Source: Candidatus Heimdallarchaeota archaeon (GTDB lineage Archaea > Asgardarchaeota > Heimdallarchaeia > Heimdallarchaeales > Kariarchaeaceae). Taken from it: DNA of 8,324 bases. The translations under genes and the position numbers were made by a program. The stretch is from the NCBI GenBank assembly GCA_030668165.1, contig DAOUUM010000103.1, positions 1-8,324 on the forward strand, read 5' to 3'. The notes beneath the pieces were generated by a model that did not search any database, had not been told where the DNA came from, and was given only the letters and a program-made list of their open reading frames with translations. Shown in pieces: positions 1 to 5,157 of this stretch. Position 1 is the stretch's first letter. Each line of letters starts with the position of its first letter.

Positions 1-498
1 GTTGTTCTAGCTACTGGTATTGTACCAAGAGAAAAAGCAGAATTAATCTCTCTCTTTTCATTACCTTTGGATGCAAACAGCTTCCTACAGGAAGCACATC
101 CCAAACTAAGACCAGTGGAATCATCTTCCGATGGGTTCTATATTGCTGGAGCTGCCCAAACACCTATGGATATCTCTGAATCAACAGCTGCCGCAACAGC
201 TGCTGCATCAAAAGCAACTAGTATTTTATCACAAGAAATTCTTTCACTTTCTCCATTTATTGCAGACGTGAATCTTGAAGCTTGTACTGGAGACCAAAAC
301 TGTCTAACCGAATGTGAATATTATGCAATCACAATGCATGAAGATAATGGAATCAAGAAAGCTAAAATCGATCCTGCACTTTGTGTTGGATGCGGTGCAT
401 GTGTACCGGTATGTAAGCAGAATGCAGTCGTTCTTCATGGTTTCTTATTAGATCAAATAGAGGCCGAAATTGAAGGTTTCATCAAGGAGGTTAAATAA
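1..498 (+). CDS. hdrA: HdrA/QmoB-type FAD and iron-sulfur subunit, C-terminal part (5' end outside window)
   Basis: The reading frame is open from base 1, so this is the last 165 residues of a larger protein; TTG at 67 is not a real start. HdrA-type proteins are soluble flavoproteins that carry electrons between iron-sulfur partners, either bifurcating in methanogen HdrABC or feeding a membrane QmoC. Visible are the end of the FAD/NAD-binding Rossmann fold (VVLATGIVPR), the family segment HPKLRPVESSSDGFYIAGAA, and a C-terminal two-cluster ferredoxin domain. The second ferredoxin motif (CVGCGACVPVC) is complete. The first reads CTGDQNCLTEC, with Asp (codon 292-294) where the second Cys is expected. 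The protein ends with the ferredoxin domain, without the MvhD-like tail known from Desulfovibrio QmoB, so HdrA or a short QmoB are both possible. It shares one base with the next gene, which implies translational coupling. Confidence 0.9.
   Translation, partial: VVLATGIVPREKAELISLFSLPLDANSFLQEAHPKLRPVESSSDGFYIAGAAQTPMDISESTAAATAAASKATSILSQEILSLSPFIADVNLEACTGDQNCLTECEYYAITMHEDNGIKKAKIDPALCVGCGACVPVCKQNAVVLHGFLLDQIEAEIEGFIKEVK
484..491 (+). promoter_or_regulatory. Strong Shine-Dalgarno site for the 97-residue gene
   Basis: AAGGAGGT lies inside the last codons of the HdrA gene, 6 nt before the ATG at 498. It is the closest match to a full anti-SD complement in the window, and it fixes the start of the small gene despite the overlapping TAATG stop/start. 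Confidence 0.75.
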
Positions 499-791
499 TG
501 TCCAAGAAAAAAGTTACTTATCATAGAGAGGCATTAAAAGCTCTCAAGGAACGACATGGCGGTCCCAGTGAGGAACTGAATGTACTACGTAAGTATAACA
601 CTGCTCTGTTCAAAGATGTCAAGAAGGCAATCAAGGAGATCGGAGAGAACGCAACTGTTCTAATGGTTACTGAGAAGGTAGATTATTCCTCTGATGAGGT
701 ATGGTATGCATTCATGGGTCTATTAAAATGGGATTCACTAGTTATGGTTAGTAAACGTGGAGAGTATCCAGAGTTTAAATTCGAGAGGTAA
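498..791 (+). CDS. Small winged-helix-like protein between HdrA and QmoC
   Basis: I do not recognise this 97-residue, Lys-rich soluble protein by name. Residues about 36-97 read like a small winged helix: two helices (LFKDVKKAIKEIGENATVLM, then SSDEVWYAFMGLLKWDSL) followed by a beta wing (LVMVSKRGEYPEFKF). It has no cysteines, so it cannot hold a cluster itself. Its ATG overlaps the HdrA stop (TAATG) and it ends 5 nt before QmoC, so it is very likely made with both and may be an accessory or structural subunit of the complex. Sulfur-oxidising sHdr operons also have a small uncharacterised gene between hdrA and the second hdrC, as I recall; equivalence is inference from position only. A DNA-binding role is less likely given the location but cannot be excluded. 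Confidence 0.8.
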   Translation: MSKKKVTYHREALKALKERHGGPSEELNVLRKYNTALFKDVKKAIKEIGENATVLMVTEKVDYSSDEVWYAFMGLLKWDSLVMVSKRGEYPEFKFER

Positions 792-796
792 TCATT

Positions 797-1936
797 ATGG
801 CAATAAAAATACAACCCAATTTATTAGGAGAAATTGAAGAATACGGTGCTGTAAATGCAAGTGCCTGTTTCAATTGTGGAAATTGTACTGCAATTTGTGG
901 TCTTGTTGAAGAAGGAGGAGCTCAATTCCCCCGTAAAATCATACGATATTTACAACTAGGTCTCAAAGAAAAAGTACTTGAGAGTACTGAACCCTGGATG
1001 TGTTACTACTGTGGAGAATGCTCTGCAACTTGTCCTCGAGATGCAAATCCCGGTGAGATTATGATGGGTGTGCGACGTTACGCAACAGCCCAGTATGATG
1101 TTACAGGTTTGAGTAAGCATTATTATAAATCTCATAAGGCTTCACTTATAGGTATTCTAACATGGTTCGTCTTACCAATTATTTTCTTAATTGGATTAAA
1201 TCTTTTCGGATCTGCTGAAATTGTGACTGAACGTGTAGAATTAAACTCATTTGCACCAGTTGAAACAATTAATACCACTGCTCATATTTATGCATTGCTA
1301 ATTGGTGCTTCCATGATAGGTGGCATGTACAAAATGTGGCGCATGATAATGAATAAAGAGTCTGCTCCAGGAGTAAAAATTTCTGATTATGTATCAGAAT
1401 TTAAAACAATTTTTACTAAAGGTGCAACTGTTAAGAGATGGCTAGATTGTGGTGAAGAACATAAATTTAGGTGGCTTAAACACTATATTCTGGTTTTAAG
1501 TTACGGCACTATGTTTTTGTTAGTGGTTGGTTTCCTAAAATGGTTCCAAACTGATGAAATCTATTCAATAACTCATCCTCAAAGATGGATTGGATATTTA
1601 GCAACAATTGGACTTATCATAACTACACTGGATATTATCAGGGGTAGAATGAAGAAAGAAGCAGAGATCCATAAACATTCACATCATACCGACTGGGTAT
1701 TTCCAATATCAATTTTACTAGTTGCGATTACTGGTATACTGATTAATATCTTTAGATATTCTGGACTACCTTGGCCCACATACATTATATATGCGATTCA
1801 CCTAGGTGTAACAGCGGTTATGCTGAGCACTGAGGTAGGTGTGGGTAAATGGGCCCATGTCTTTTATCGTCCCATGGCTTTATATTTCGATGCTGTAAAA
1901 AGAAAAGCAGCAAATCGAATTGCCGCGGATGAATAA
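797..1936 (+). CDS. qmoC: QmoC-type membrane subunit: HdrC-like iron-sulfur domain fused to heme b/quinone domain
   Basis: This 379-residue protein has the QmoC layout (HdrC fused to an HdrE/NarI-like membrane part) and about the usual QmoC length. The cytoplasmic N-terminus binds two 4Fe-4S clusters through C24-x2-C27-x2-C30-x3-C34 and C69-x2-C72-x2-C75-x3-C79-Pro. The family segments FPRKIIRYLQLGL and the RRYA motif lie around them. Six hydrophobic stretches follow at about 115-135, 161-180, 229-249, 264-281, 300-318 and 327-347. His163, His229, His335 and His354 are near helix ends and are candidate heme b ligands. In sulfate reducers, QmoC exchanges electrons between the quinone pool and cytoplasmic HdrA-like subunits; the same membrane role is inferred here. 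An AGAGGT site at 784-789 precedes the ATG by 7 nt. An archaeal HdrE-like partner using methanophenazine is a less likely alternative. Confidence 0.9.
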   Translation: MAIKIQPNLLGEIEEYGAVNASACFNCGNCTAICGLVEEGGAQFPRKIIRYLQLGLKEKVLESTEPWMCYYCGECSATCPRDANPGEIMMGVRRYATAQYDVTGLSKHYYKSHKASLIGILTWFVLPIIFLIGLNLFGSAEIVTERVELNSFAPVETINTTAHIYALLIGASMIGGMYKMWRMIMNKESAPGVKISDYVSEFKTIFTKGATVKRWLDCGEEHKFRWLKHYILVLSYGTMFLLVVGFLKWFQTDEIYSITHPQRWIGYLATIGLIITTLDIIRGRMKKEAEIHKHSHHTDWVFPISILLVAITGILINIFRYSGLPWPTYIIYAIHLGVTAVMLSTEVGVGKWAHVFYRPMALYFDAVKRKAANRIAADE

Positions 1937-1942
1937 AACGAT

Positions 1943-1948
1943 AGGTGA
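1943..1948 (+). promoter_or_regulatory. Shine-Dalgarno site AGGTGA before the first DsrE-like gene
   Basis: AGGTGA ends 9 nt before the ATG at 1958, in the short gap after the QmoC stop. The same hexamer recurs before the next two genes (2320-2325 and 2696-2701), where it overlaps the last base of the upstream stop codon. Confidence 0.65.
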
Positions 1949-1957
1949 AAACCAAGA

Positions 1958-2320
1958 ATGGATGACAAACTACTCATTATCAGCACGATTGGGCCAGAAA
2001 ACACAGAAAAGTGTTTACTCCCATTTATAGCTGGCAATGCAGCACTATCTATGGATATCGAGACTACCATGTTTCTCATGGCTGGTGGTGTAGAACTTGC
2101 CAAGGATGGTGTTGCTAAGACAATTCCTCAGTACGAGGGTCTACCTAATTTTGCCACCCTACTGGATTCATTTTTAGAATTGGGTGGTGAAATTAAATTA
2201 TGTGGTCCTTGTTGTATACACAGGGGAATTGGAGATACAGACCTAATCAGGGGTTCCTCAATTGGGGGGGCCTCAAGATTAGTTGATCTCGCCATGACTA
2301 GGAAAGTCATCACATTCTGA
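1958..2320 (+). CDS. DsrE/F-like (YchN/COG2044-type) sulfur-carrier protein 1
   Basis: A 120-residue soluble protein of the DsrE/F-like fold, often annotated as predicted peroxiredoxin. It starts with a beta strand and loop (KLLIISTIGPENTEKCLLPF), has a middle strand (TTMFLMAGGVELAK), and carries the family's cysteine loop LCGPCCIHRGI near residues 81-91. Cys82 sits in the position of the family's usual conserved cysteine; Cys85 and Cys86 are additional, and Cys19 lies near the N-terminus. Related DsrE proteins bind and transfer sulfane sulfur as cysteine persulfide. Their thiol chemistry and the location next to HdrA/QmoC make a sulfur-delivery role plausible, though COG2044 members are mostly uncharacterised. 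The start is supported by AGGTGA 9 nt upstream. The protein is about half identical by eye to the next gene product. Confidence 0.85.
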   Translation: MDDKLLIISTIGPENTEKCLLPFIAGNAALSMDIETTMFLMAGGVELAKDGVAKTIPQYEGLPNFATLLDSFLELGGEIKLCGPCCIHRGIGDTDLIRGSSIGGASRLVDLAMTRKVITF

Positions 2321-2330
2321 GGTGAAAAAT

Positions 2331-2696
2331 ATGGAAGATGAAAAGTTACTAGTGATCTCGACTCATGGTCGTGAGCAACCAGAACTATGTTTAATGCCAT
2401 TCATTGCAGCTAATTCTGCTTTGACCATGGATATTAATACGACCATCTTCCTATTCGCATCATCAGTTGAACTTGCCAAATTAGGTGTTGCAAAGGAAAT
2501 TCCTCAATTTGAAGGTATGCCCAAATTTGCAGATCTTCTCGACTCGTTTATCGAGTTAGGTGGGACCCTCAAGGCTTGTGGGACCTATTGTGTGAACCGA
2601 GGGATTGCTGAGGAAGATCTCATCGCCAATACTGAGATAATTGGTATCGTTCAGTTCATGCAATTGAGTTTAGAATCAAGTATATTGAGCTTTTAA
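2331..2696 (+). CDS. DsrE/F-like (YchN/COG2044-type) sulfur-carrier protein 2
   Basis: A 121-residue tandem paralogue of the previous protein, colinear along its whole length (KLLVISTHGREQPELCLMPF, then TTIFLFASSVELAKLGVAKE). The cysteine loop reads ACGTYCVNRGI: Cys83 and Cys87 are kept, but the middle cysteine of paralogue 1 is Tyr86. Cys20 matches Cys19 of paralogue 1. A GTG at 2322 is in frame, but it lies within the AGGTGA ribosome site (2320-2325). The ATG at 2331 aligns with the start of paralogue 1 and is preferred. DsrE-fold proteins often form homo- or hetero-oligomers (DsrEFH, TusBCD), so the two may assemble together; that is inference. Confidence 0.85.
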   Translation: MEDEKLLVISTHGREQPELCLMPFIAANSALTMDINTTIFLFASSVELAKLGVAKEIPQFEGMPKFADLLDSFIELGGTLKACGTYCVNRGIAEEDLIANTEIIGIVQFMQLSLESSILSF

Positions 2697-2705
2697 GGTG
2701 ATATA

Positions 2706-3068
2706 ATGAAAATTTGTTTTCCAACTAAAGTTTCTGAACCAAACTTACAATCAGCTATGGATGAAAATTTTGGGAGAGCTAAATCCTATCTCATTTATGA
2801 TACCTCCGAAGAGAAATTTACATGTCATCTAAACTCCTATATTTCCGATAAAACCTGTAAAAGAACAGATGTAATCGCTTCACTGGGAGTGGACGTGGTT
2901 GTCTCTCTAAGATTAGGTAAAAGAGCAATGGAAAAATTTTCAAAATTTGGAATAGATGTATGGAAGGCTGATAACAGCTCTACTGTACAAGAGACACTGA
3001 ATAAATTTATAATCGGTGGTTTCTTCGTAAGACAAAGCCCTGAGAGCTGTCAAGATCCTGTTGCATAA
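2706..3068 (+). CDS. NifX/NifB-like protein (dinitrogenase Fe-Mo-cofactor-binding fold)
   Basis: A single-domain 120-residue protein of the family Pfam calls Nitro_FeMo-Co (PF02579), which is widespread in archaea without nitrogen fixation. Visible family features are the N-terminal strand MKICFPT, the segment ENFGRAKSYLIYD at about 20-32, and the Rossmann-like core LGVDVVVSLRLGKRAMEKF followed by GIDVW. Cysteines lie at 4, 40, 51 and 115, none in a classical cluster motif. Members are thought to bind or carry iron-sulfur or Fe-Mo type clusters, but most have no proven job. Its place between DsrE-like genes and a regulator, with AGGTGA at 2696-2701 four bases before the ATG, makes cluster or sulfur handling for the same complex likely. 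No nif gene is near, so a nitrogenase role is not supported. Confidence 0.82.
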   Translation: MKICFPTKVSEPNLQSAMDENFGRAKSYLIYDTSEEKFTCHLNSYISDKTCKRTDVIASLGVDVVVSLRLGKRAMEKFSKFGIDVWKADNSSTVQETLNKFIIGGFFVRQSPESCQDPVA

Positions 3069-3094
3069 TGATGCAAGACTCCAAAGTACTGATT

Positions 3095-3100
3095 AGAGGT
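3095..3100 (+). promoter_or_regulatory. Shine-Dalgarno site before the first winged-helix regulator
   Basis: AGAGGT ends 9 nt before the ATG at 3110. Together with the 41-bp gap after the NifX-like gene and no clear TATA box at the right distance, it suggests that the regulator is translated from the upstream operon's mRNA. Confidence 0.5.
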
Positions 3101-3109
3101 TAATTAAAA

Positions 3110-3856
3110 ATGAAAGATACCGTATTTATCAATAATTTTTCGCATCCAATATTTACAACTATTGGTTCCAGCACGAGGCGCAAAATGCTTCGACTTATTG
3201 CCAATGAAAAAACATATGGAAATAGATTAGCCTCTACATTGGGTCTATCAACCCCTGCAATTCATAGACATATGAAACATCTCGAAGGTGAGGTCAATAG
3301 TTATCCTTTGGTGAAGAAATTGATTTCTTCCCCATTAAGTTTTTCCGGAAGAATGGGTGCCAAAGCTGCTTACTACGGAATTAATGAAAAAGTTAATTTA
3401 TTTTTCAGCATCAATAAGAATTTTATTCATTCCCACATATTCGAGATTGATAAATCTAATAATCTGATTCCTGGATTTGTCCATGATGACAGGTTCAGTG
3501 ATTTTAACTATCTAAAACCAGCACGAGATTTTCATGAGGATGATAAATCAAGACGTTTAATTTCTGAATCATACGATAAAATTTGTAAGATTAATGAGGA
3601 AGTGCTCGAACTTGAAAAGAAAATGGCCTCTCTTCTCAATGAGAAAGATAGAATACTAGAGGATACAAGTATTCTGATCAATACTCATAAGGATATTAAC
3701 TATGAGAAAAGAGTAATTTTGAAATCATTGCTTAATCTTGGAATTATTTGCACCGCATGCATATCAAACATAACCAATATTCAGCCTACAATATTAGAAA
3801 GTGAAATTGATTTATTGATAAAAGATAAATGGTTAGAAGATACGAATCAATCATGA
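3110..3856 (+). CDS. ArsR-like winged-helix regulator with coiled coil, paralogue 1
   Basis: A 248-residue transcription regulator. Residues about 10-60 are a winged helix: HPIFTTIGSSTRRKMLRLIA is the typical ArsR-like first helix. TYGNRLASTLGLSTPAIHRH is the helix-turn-helix with a recognition helix around 47-58. A wing-like region follows (about 65-95). Residues about 145-190 are rich in Glu, Lys and Leu and look like a coiled coil for dimer formation. The C-terminus (about 198-243, EKRVILKSLLNLG to DLLIKDKWLE) resembles a second winged-helix-like unit. Cysteines 159, 214 and 217 include a CxxC (CTAC) that could sense redox or sulfur state, but this pair is not conserved at the same positions in the paralogue. 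Placed last in the Qmo/DsrE operon, it may autoregulate that operon; the target is inferred. Confidence 0.8.
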   Translation: MKDTVFINNFSHPIFTTIGSSTRRKMLRLIANEKTYGNRLASTLGLSTPAIHRHMKHLEGEVNSYPLVKKLISSPLSFSGRMGAKAAYYGINEKVNLFFSINKNFIHSHIFEIDKSNNLIPGFVHDDRFSDFNYLKPARDFHEDDKSRRLISESYDKICKINEEVLELEKKMASLLNEKDRILEDTSILINTHKDINYEKRVILKSLLNLGIICTACISNITNIQPTILESEIDLLIKDKWLEDTNQS

Positions 3857-3999
3857 TTGAGGACGAGGAATTAAATCATACAATTGATAGTGGAAAAGAT
3901 CAAATTTTCAGTATGATAAACAGGATATAAAATGGGGAAGTAAGATGAGTGGAATTAAATATCGCTGAGTGAAATGTTAACAATTAACTACTTACAACA

Positions 4000-4007
4000 T
4001 ATAAATA
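4000..4007 (+). promoter_or_regulatory. Candidate archaeal TATA box far upstream of regulator 2
   Basis: TATAAATA is the most canonical TATA sequence in the window. Transcription would begin near 4030, giving either a leader of about 165 nt before the ATG at 4197 or a separate short transcript. The only ORF directly after it has 13 codons (4050-4091). Chance occurrence in AT-rich DNA is a real alternative. Confidence 0.3.
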
Positions 4008-4058
4008 ATTATTCAAATCTCCATTATTATAATTAATTAGATAAATAATATGGAAAAC

Positions 4059-4083
4059 GTAACAATAAACTATACTTTGTTAC
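4059..4083 (+). promoter_or_regulatory. Perfect 7-bp dyad GTAACAA-N11-TTGTTAC, operator or weak terminator
   Basis: The arms 4059-4065 and 4077-4083 are exact inverted complements separated by 11 nt, so their centres are about 18 nt apart, or nearly two helical turns. That spacing suits a dimeric winged-helix protein such as the adjacent regulators. ATTTTTAAT follows directly, so a stem-loop terminator for the upstream operon is the other reading. Confidence 0.35.
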
Positions 4084-4160
4084 ATTTTTAATATGACTGA
4101 CTAAATTATTTCATTTTTATCTGAAATATTTTCCACCAATCATCTAATTTATTAACAAAA

Positions 4161-4168
4161 CTATATTA
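4161..4168 (+). promoter_or_regulatory. Candidate TATA box of regulator 2
   Basis: CTATATTA lies about 33 nt before the ATG at 4197. At the usual archaeal TATA-to-start distance, transcription would begin within a few bases of the ATG, which agrees with the lack of a Shine-Dalgarno site there. Confidence 0.45.
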
Positions 4169-4196
4169 GTAGTCATTTCGTAATAACAAATGTATT

Positions 4197-4976
4197 ATGG
4201 CAAACAAGTTACAAGGTACGCAATCAGAAACAGATGAATTCGTATGTGACATTGAGCATCCCGTTTTTAATATAATTGATAATTCAACTCGCCGGAAAAT
4301 ACTCAGACTCATTGCCTGTGAATCAAATTATGGTAATCGTATAGCAAATATGCTCAATATCAGCTCTCCAACAGTGCATCGCCATCTTAAATTCCTGCTT
4401 GGCGAAAAAGAAGATACTTTTCCAATAATTAAGGAAGTAGAGAGAACTAAGGATAGTTATTCAGGTAAAAAGGGTGGAGAGGCTTTTGTTTATGAGATCG
4501 ATACTAATCTAGGTATCTTCATGGGAATTTTCCCTAATTTTGTTCATTCACAGATATTTCAGGTAGATAAGCAAGGAAAACAAACAACTATTTCCAAACC
4601 AGTGGAAGATCGAGCATCTTACGTTAATCTGAAGGGATTAAAACCTAATTTTAGTGAACTGAAAACTAAAAAGCAGGAGAAATTCAACGAGCTCTACGAT
4701 AAAATACAAAAATATAATCTTGATATTATAGATAAACAAAGAGCATTGATGGATACGTATATGGAGAAGAATGAACTAATGGGTGAATTGGATGAATTAA
4801 TGATGTCAACAGAAGAGGTAGATCAGGAAAAGAGGCTCTTACTAAGAGCAATCACCTGTTTAGGTCCTGAATGCAGTTCAGATCTCAGCCATTTTCTACA
4901 TATGGATGATTACCTTGTATTCAAACATGTTGAGGAATTACGCAAAATAGGTTGGCTAGCAGAAAGAGTAATCTAA
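4197..4976 (+). CDS. ArsR-like winged-helix regulator with coiled coil, paralogue 2
   Basis: A 259-residue paralogue of the regulator at 3110, with the same three-part plan. The N-terminal winged helix spans about 19-70: HPVFNIIDNSTRRKILRLIA leads into NYGNRIANMLNISSPTVHRH, whose recognition helix is nearly the same as in paralogue 1. A wing region contains Gly/Lys-rich SGKKGGEAFVYEI. A coiled coil follows at about 155-205 (YDKIQKYNLDIIDKQRAL, then EKNELMGELDELM). A C-terminal winged-helix-like unit spans about 211-255 (EKRLLLRAITCLGPECSSDL, then VFKHVEELRKIGWL). It has an extra 10 N-terminal residues. Cysteines are at 17, 41, 221 and 226. It has its own promoter-like box, so it is likely to be controlled apart from paralogue 1. 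Its target genes are not shown by sequence; the flanking operon and the rhodanese-TusA gene are the natural candidates. Confidence 0.8.
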   Translation: MANKLQGTQSETDEFVCDIEHPVFNIIDNSTRRKILRLIACESNYGNRIANMLNISSPTVHRHLKFLLGEKEDTFPIIKEVERTKDSYSGKKGGEAFVYEIDTNLGIFMGIFPNFVHSQIFQVDKQGKQTTISKPVEDRASYVNLKGLKPNFSELKTKKQEKFNELYDKIQKYNLDIIDKQRALMDTYMEKNELMGELDELMMSTEEVDQEKRLLLRAITCLGPECSSDLSHFLHMDDYLVFKHVEELRKIGWLAERVI

Positions 4977-5010
4977 AATTTATCAAGTGTATTGAACAGG
5001 ATATATTGTA

Positions 5011-5057
5011 TACCATTGTGGCCATATCAGATTCTCCATGGTAGCATTGTTATGGTA
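5011..5057 (+). repeat. Inverted TACCAT / ATGGTA motifs upstream of the rhodanese-TusA gene
   Basis: TACCAT at 5011-5016 is the inverted complement of ATGGTA at both 5038-5043 and 5052-5057. They sit 65-110 nt before the TATA box of the next gene, so they could be regulator sites. A stem-loop ending the regulator 2 transcript is also possible, but no T-run follows directly. Confidence 0.25.
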
Positions 5058-5120
5058 CCTAAACTATCATATTATCTGCATTCTTATTTCTCCAATTTTT
5101 AGTCGATCCGGATGATAATA

Positions 5121-5130
5121 TTTTAAATAC
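5121..5130 (+). promoter_or_regulatory. TATA box of the rhodanese-TusA gene
   Basis: TTTTAAATAC is a good archaeal TATA element centred about 32 nt before ATG 5158. Transcription would start around 5150-5156, giving a leaderless or nearly leaderless mRNA. This argues for the ATG at 5158 over the in-frame TTG at 5149. Confidence 0.6.
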
Positions 5131-5157
5131 AATCTACTGTTTGATAATTTGAATAAA

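Larger units (their letters stand above)
3857..4196 (+). other. Long AT-rich intergenic region between the two regulators
   Basis: A stretch of 340 bases without a convincing gene. It holds an ORF of only 25 codons overlapping the upstream stop (3853-3930, not called), a classical TATA-like box at 4000-4007, an 8-bp palindrome TGTTAACA at 3975-3982, a 7-bp dyad at 4059-4083 followed by a T-run, and a second TATA-like box at 4161-4168 just before the downstream regulator. It is the most likely place for control of this locus. Confidence 0.6.

Noticed and set aside
1864..2400. Minus-strand ORFs of 79 and 90 codons across the QmoC end and DsrE-like gene 1
   Set aside because: They lie opposite genes with clear family matches and good ribosome sites, and their translations look like random shadow frames.
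1..3068. Methanogen heterodisulfide reductase or nitrogenase operon
   Set aside because: HdrA and a NifX-like protein are present. However, the QmoC-type membrane subunit and DsrE-like neighbours, and the lack of nif or mcr-related genes, favour a Qmo/sulfur context.
3853..3930. A 25-codon ORF overlapping the stop of regulator 1 (ATGA)
   Set aside because: Very short, with no Shine-Dalgarno site and no similarity to anything recognised. The paralogous regulator ends at the same point without such an ORF. The overlap alone is weak evidence.
4050..4091. A 13-codon ORF after the distal TATA box
   Set aside because: Too short, no ribosome site, and it overlaps the dyad. More likely chance sequence in an untranslated region.
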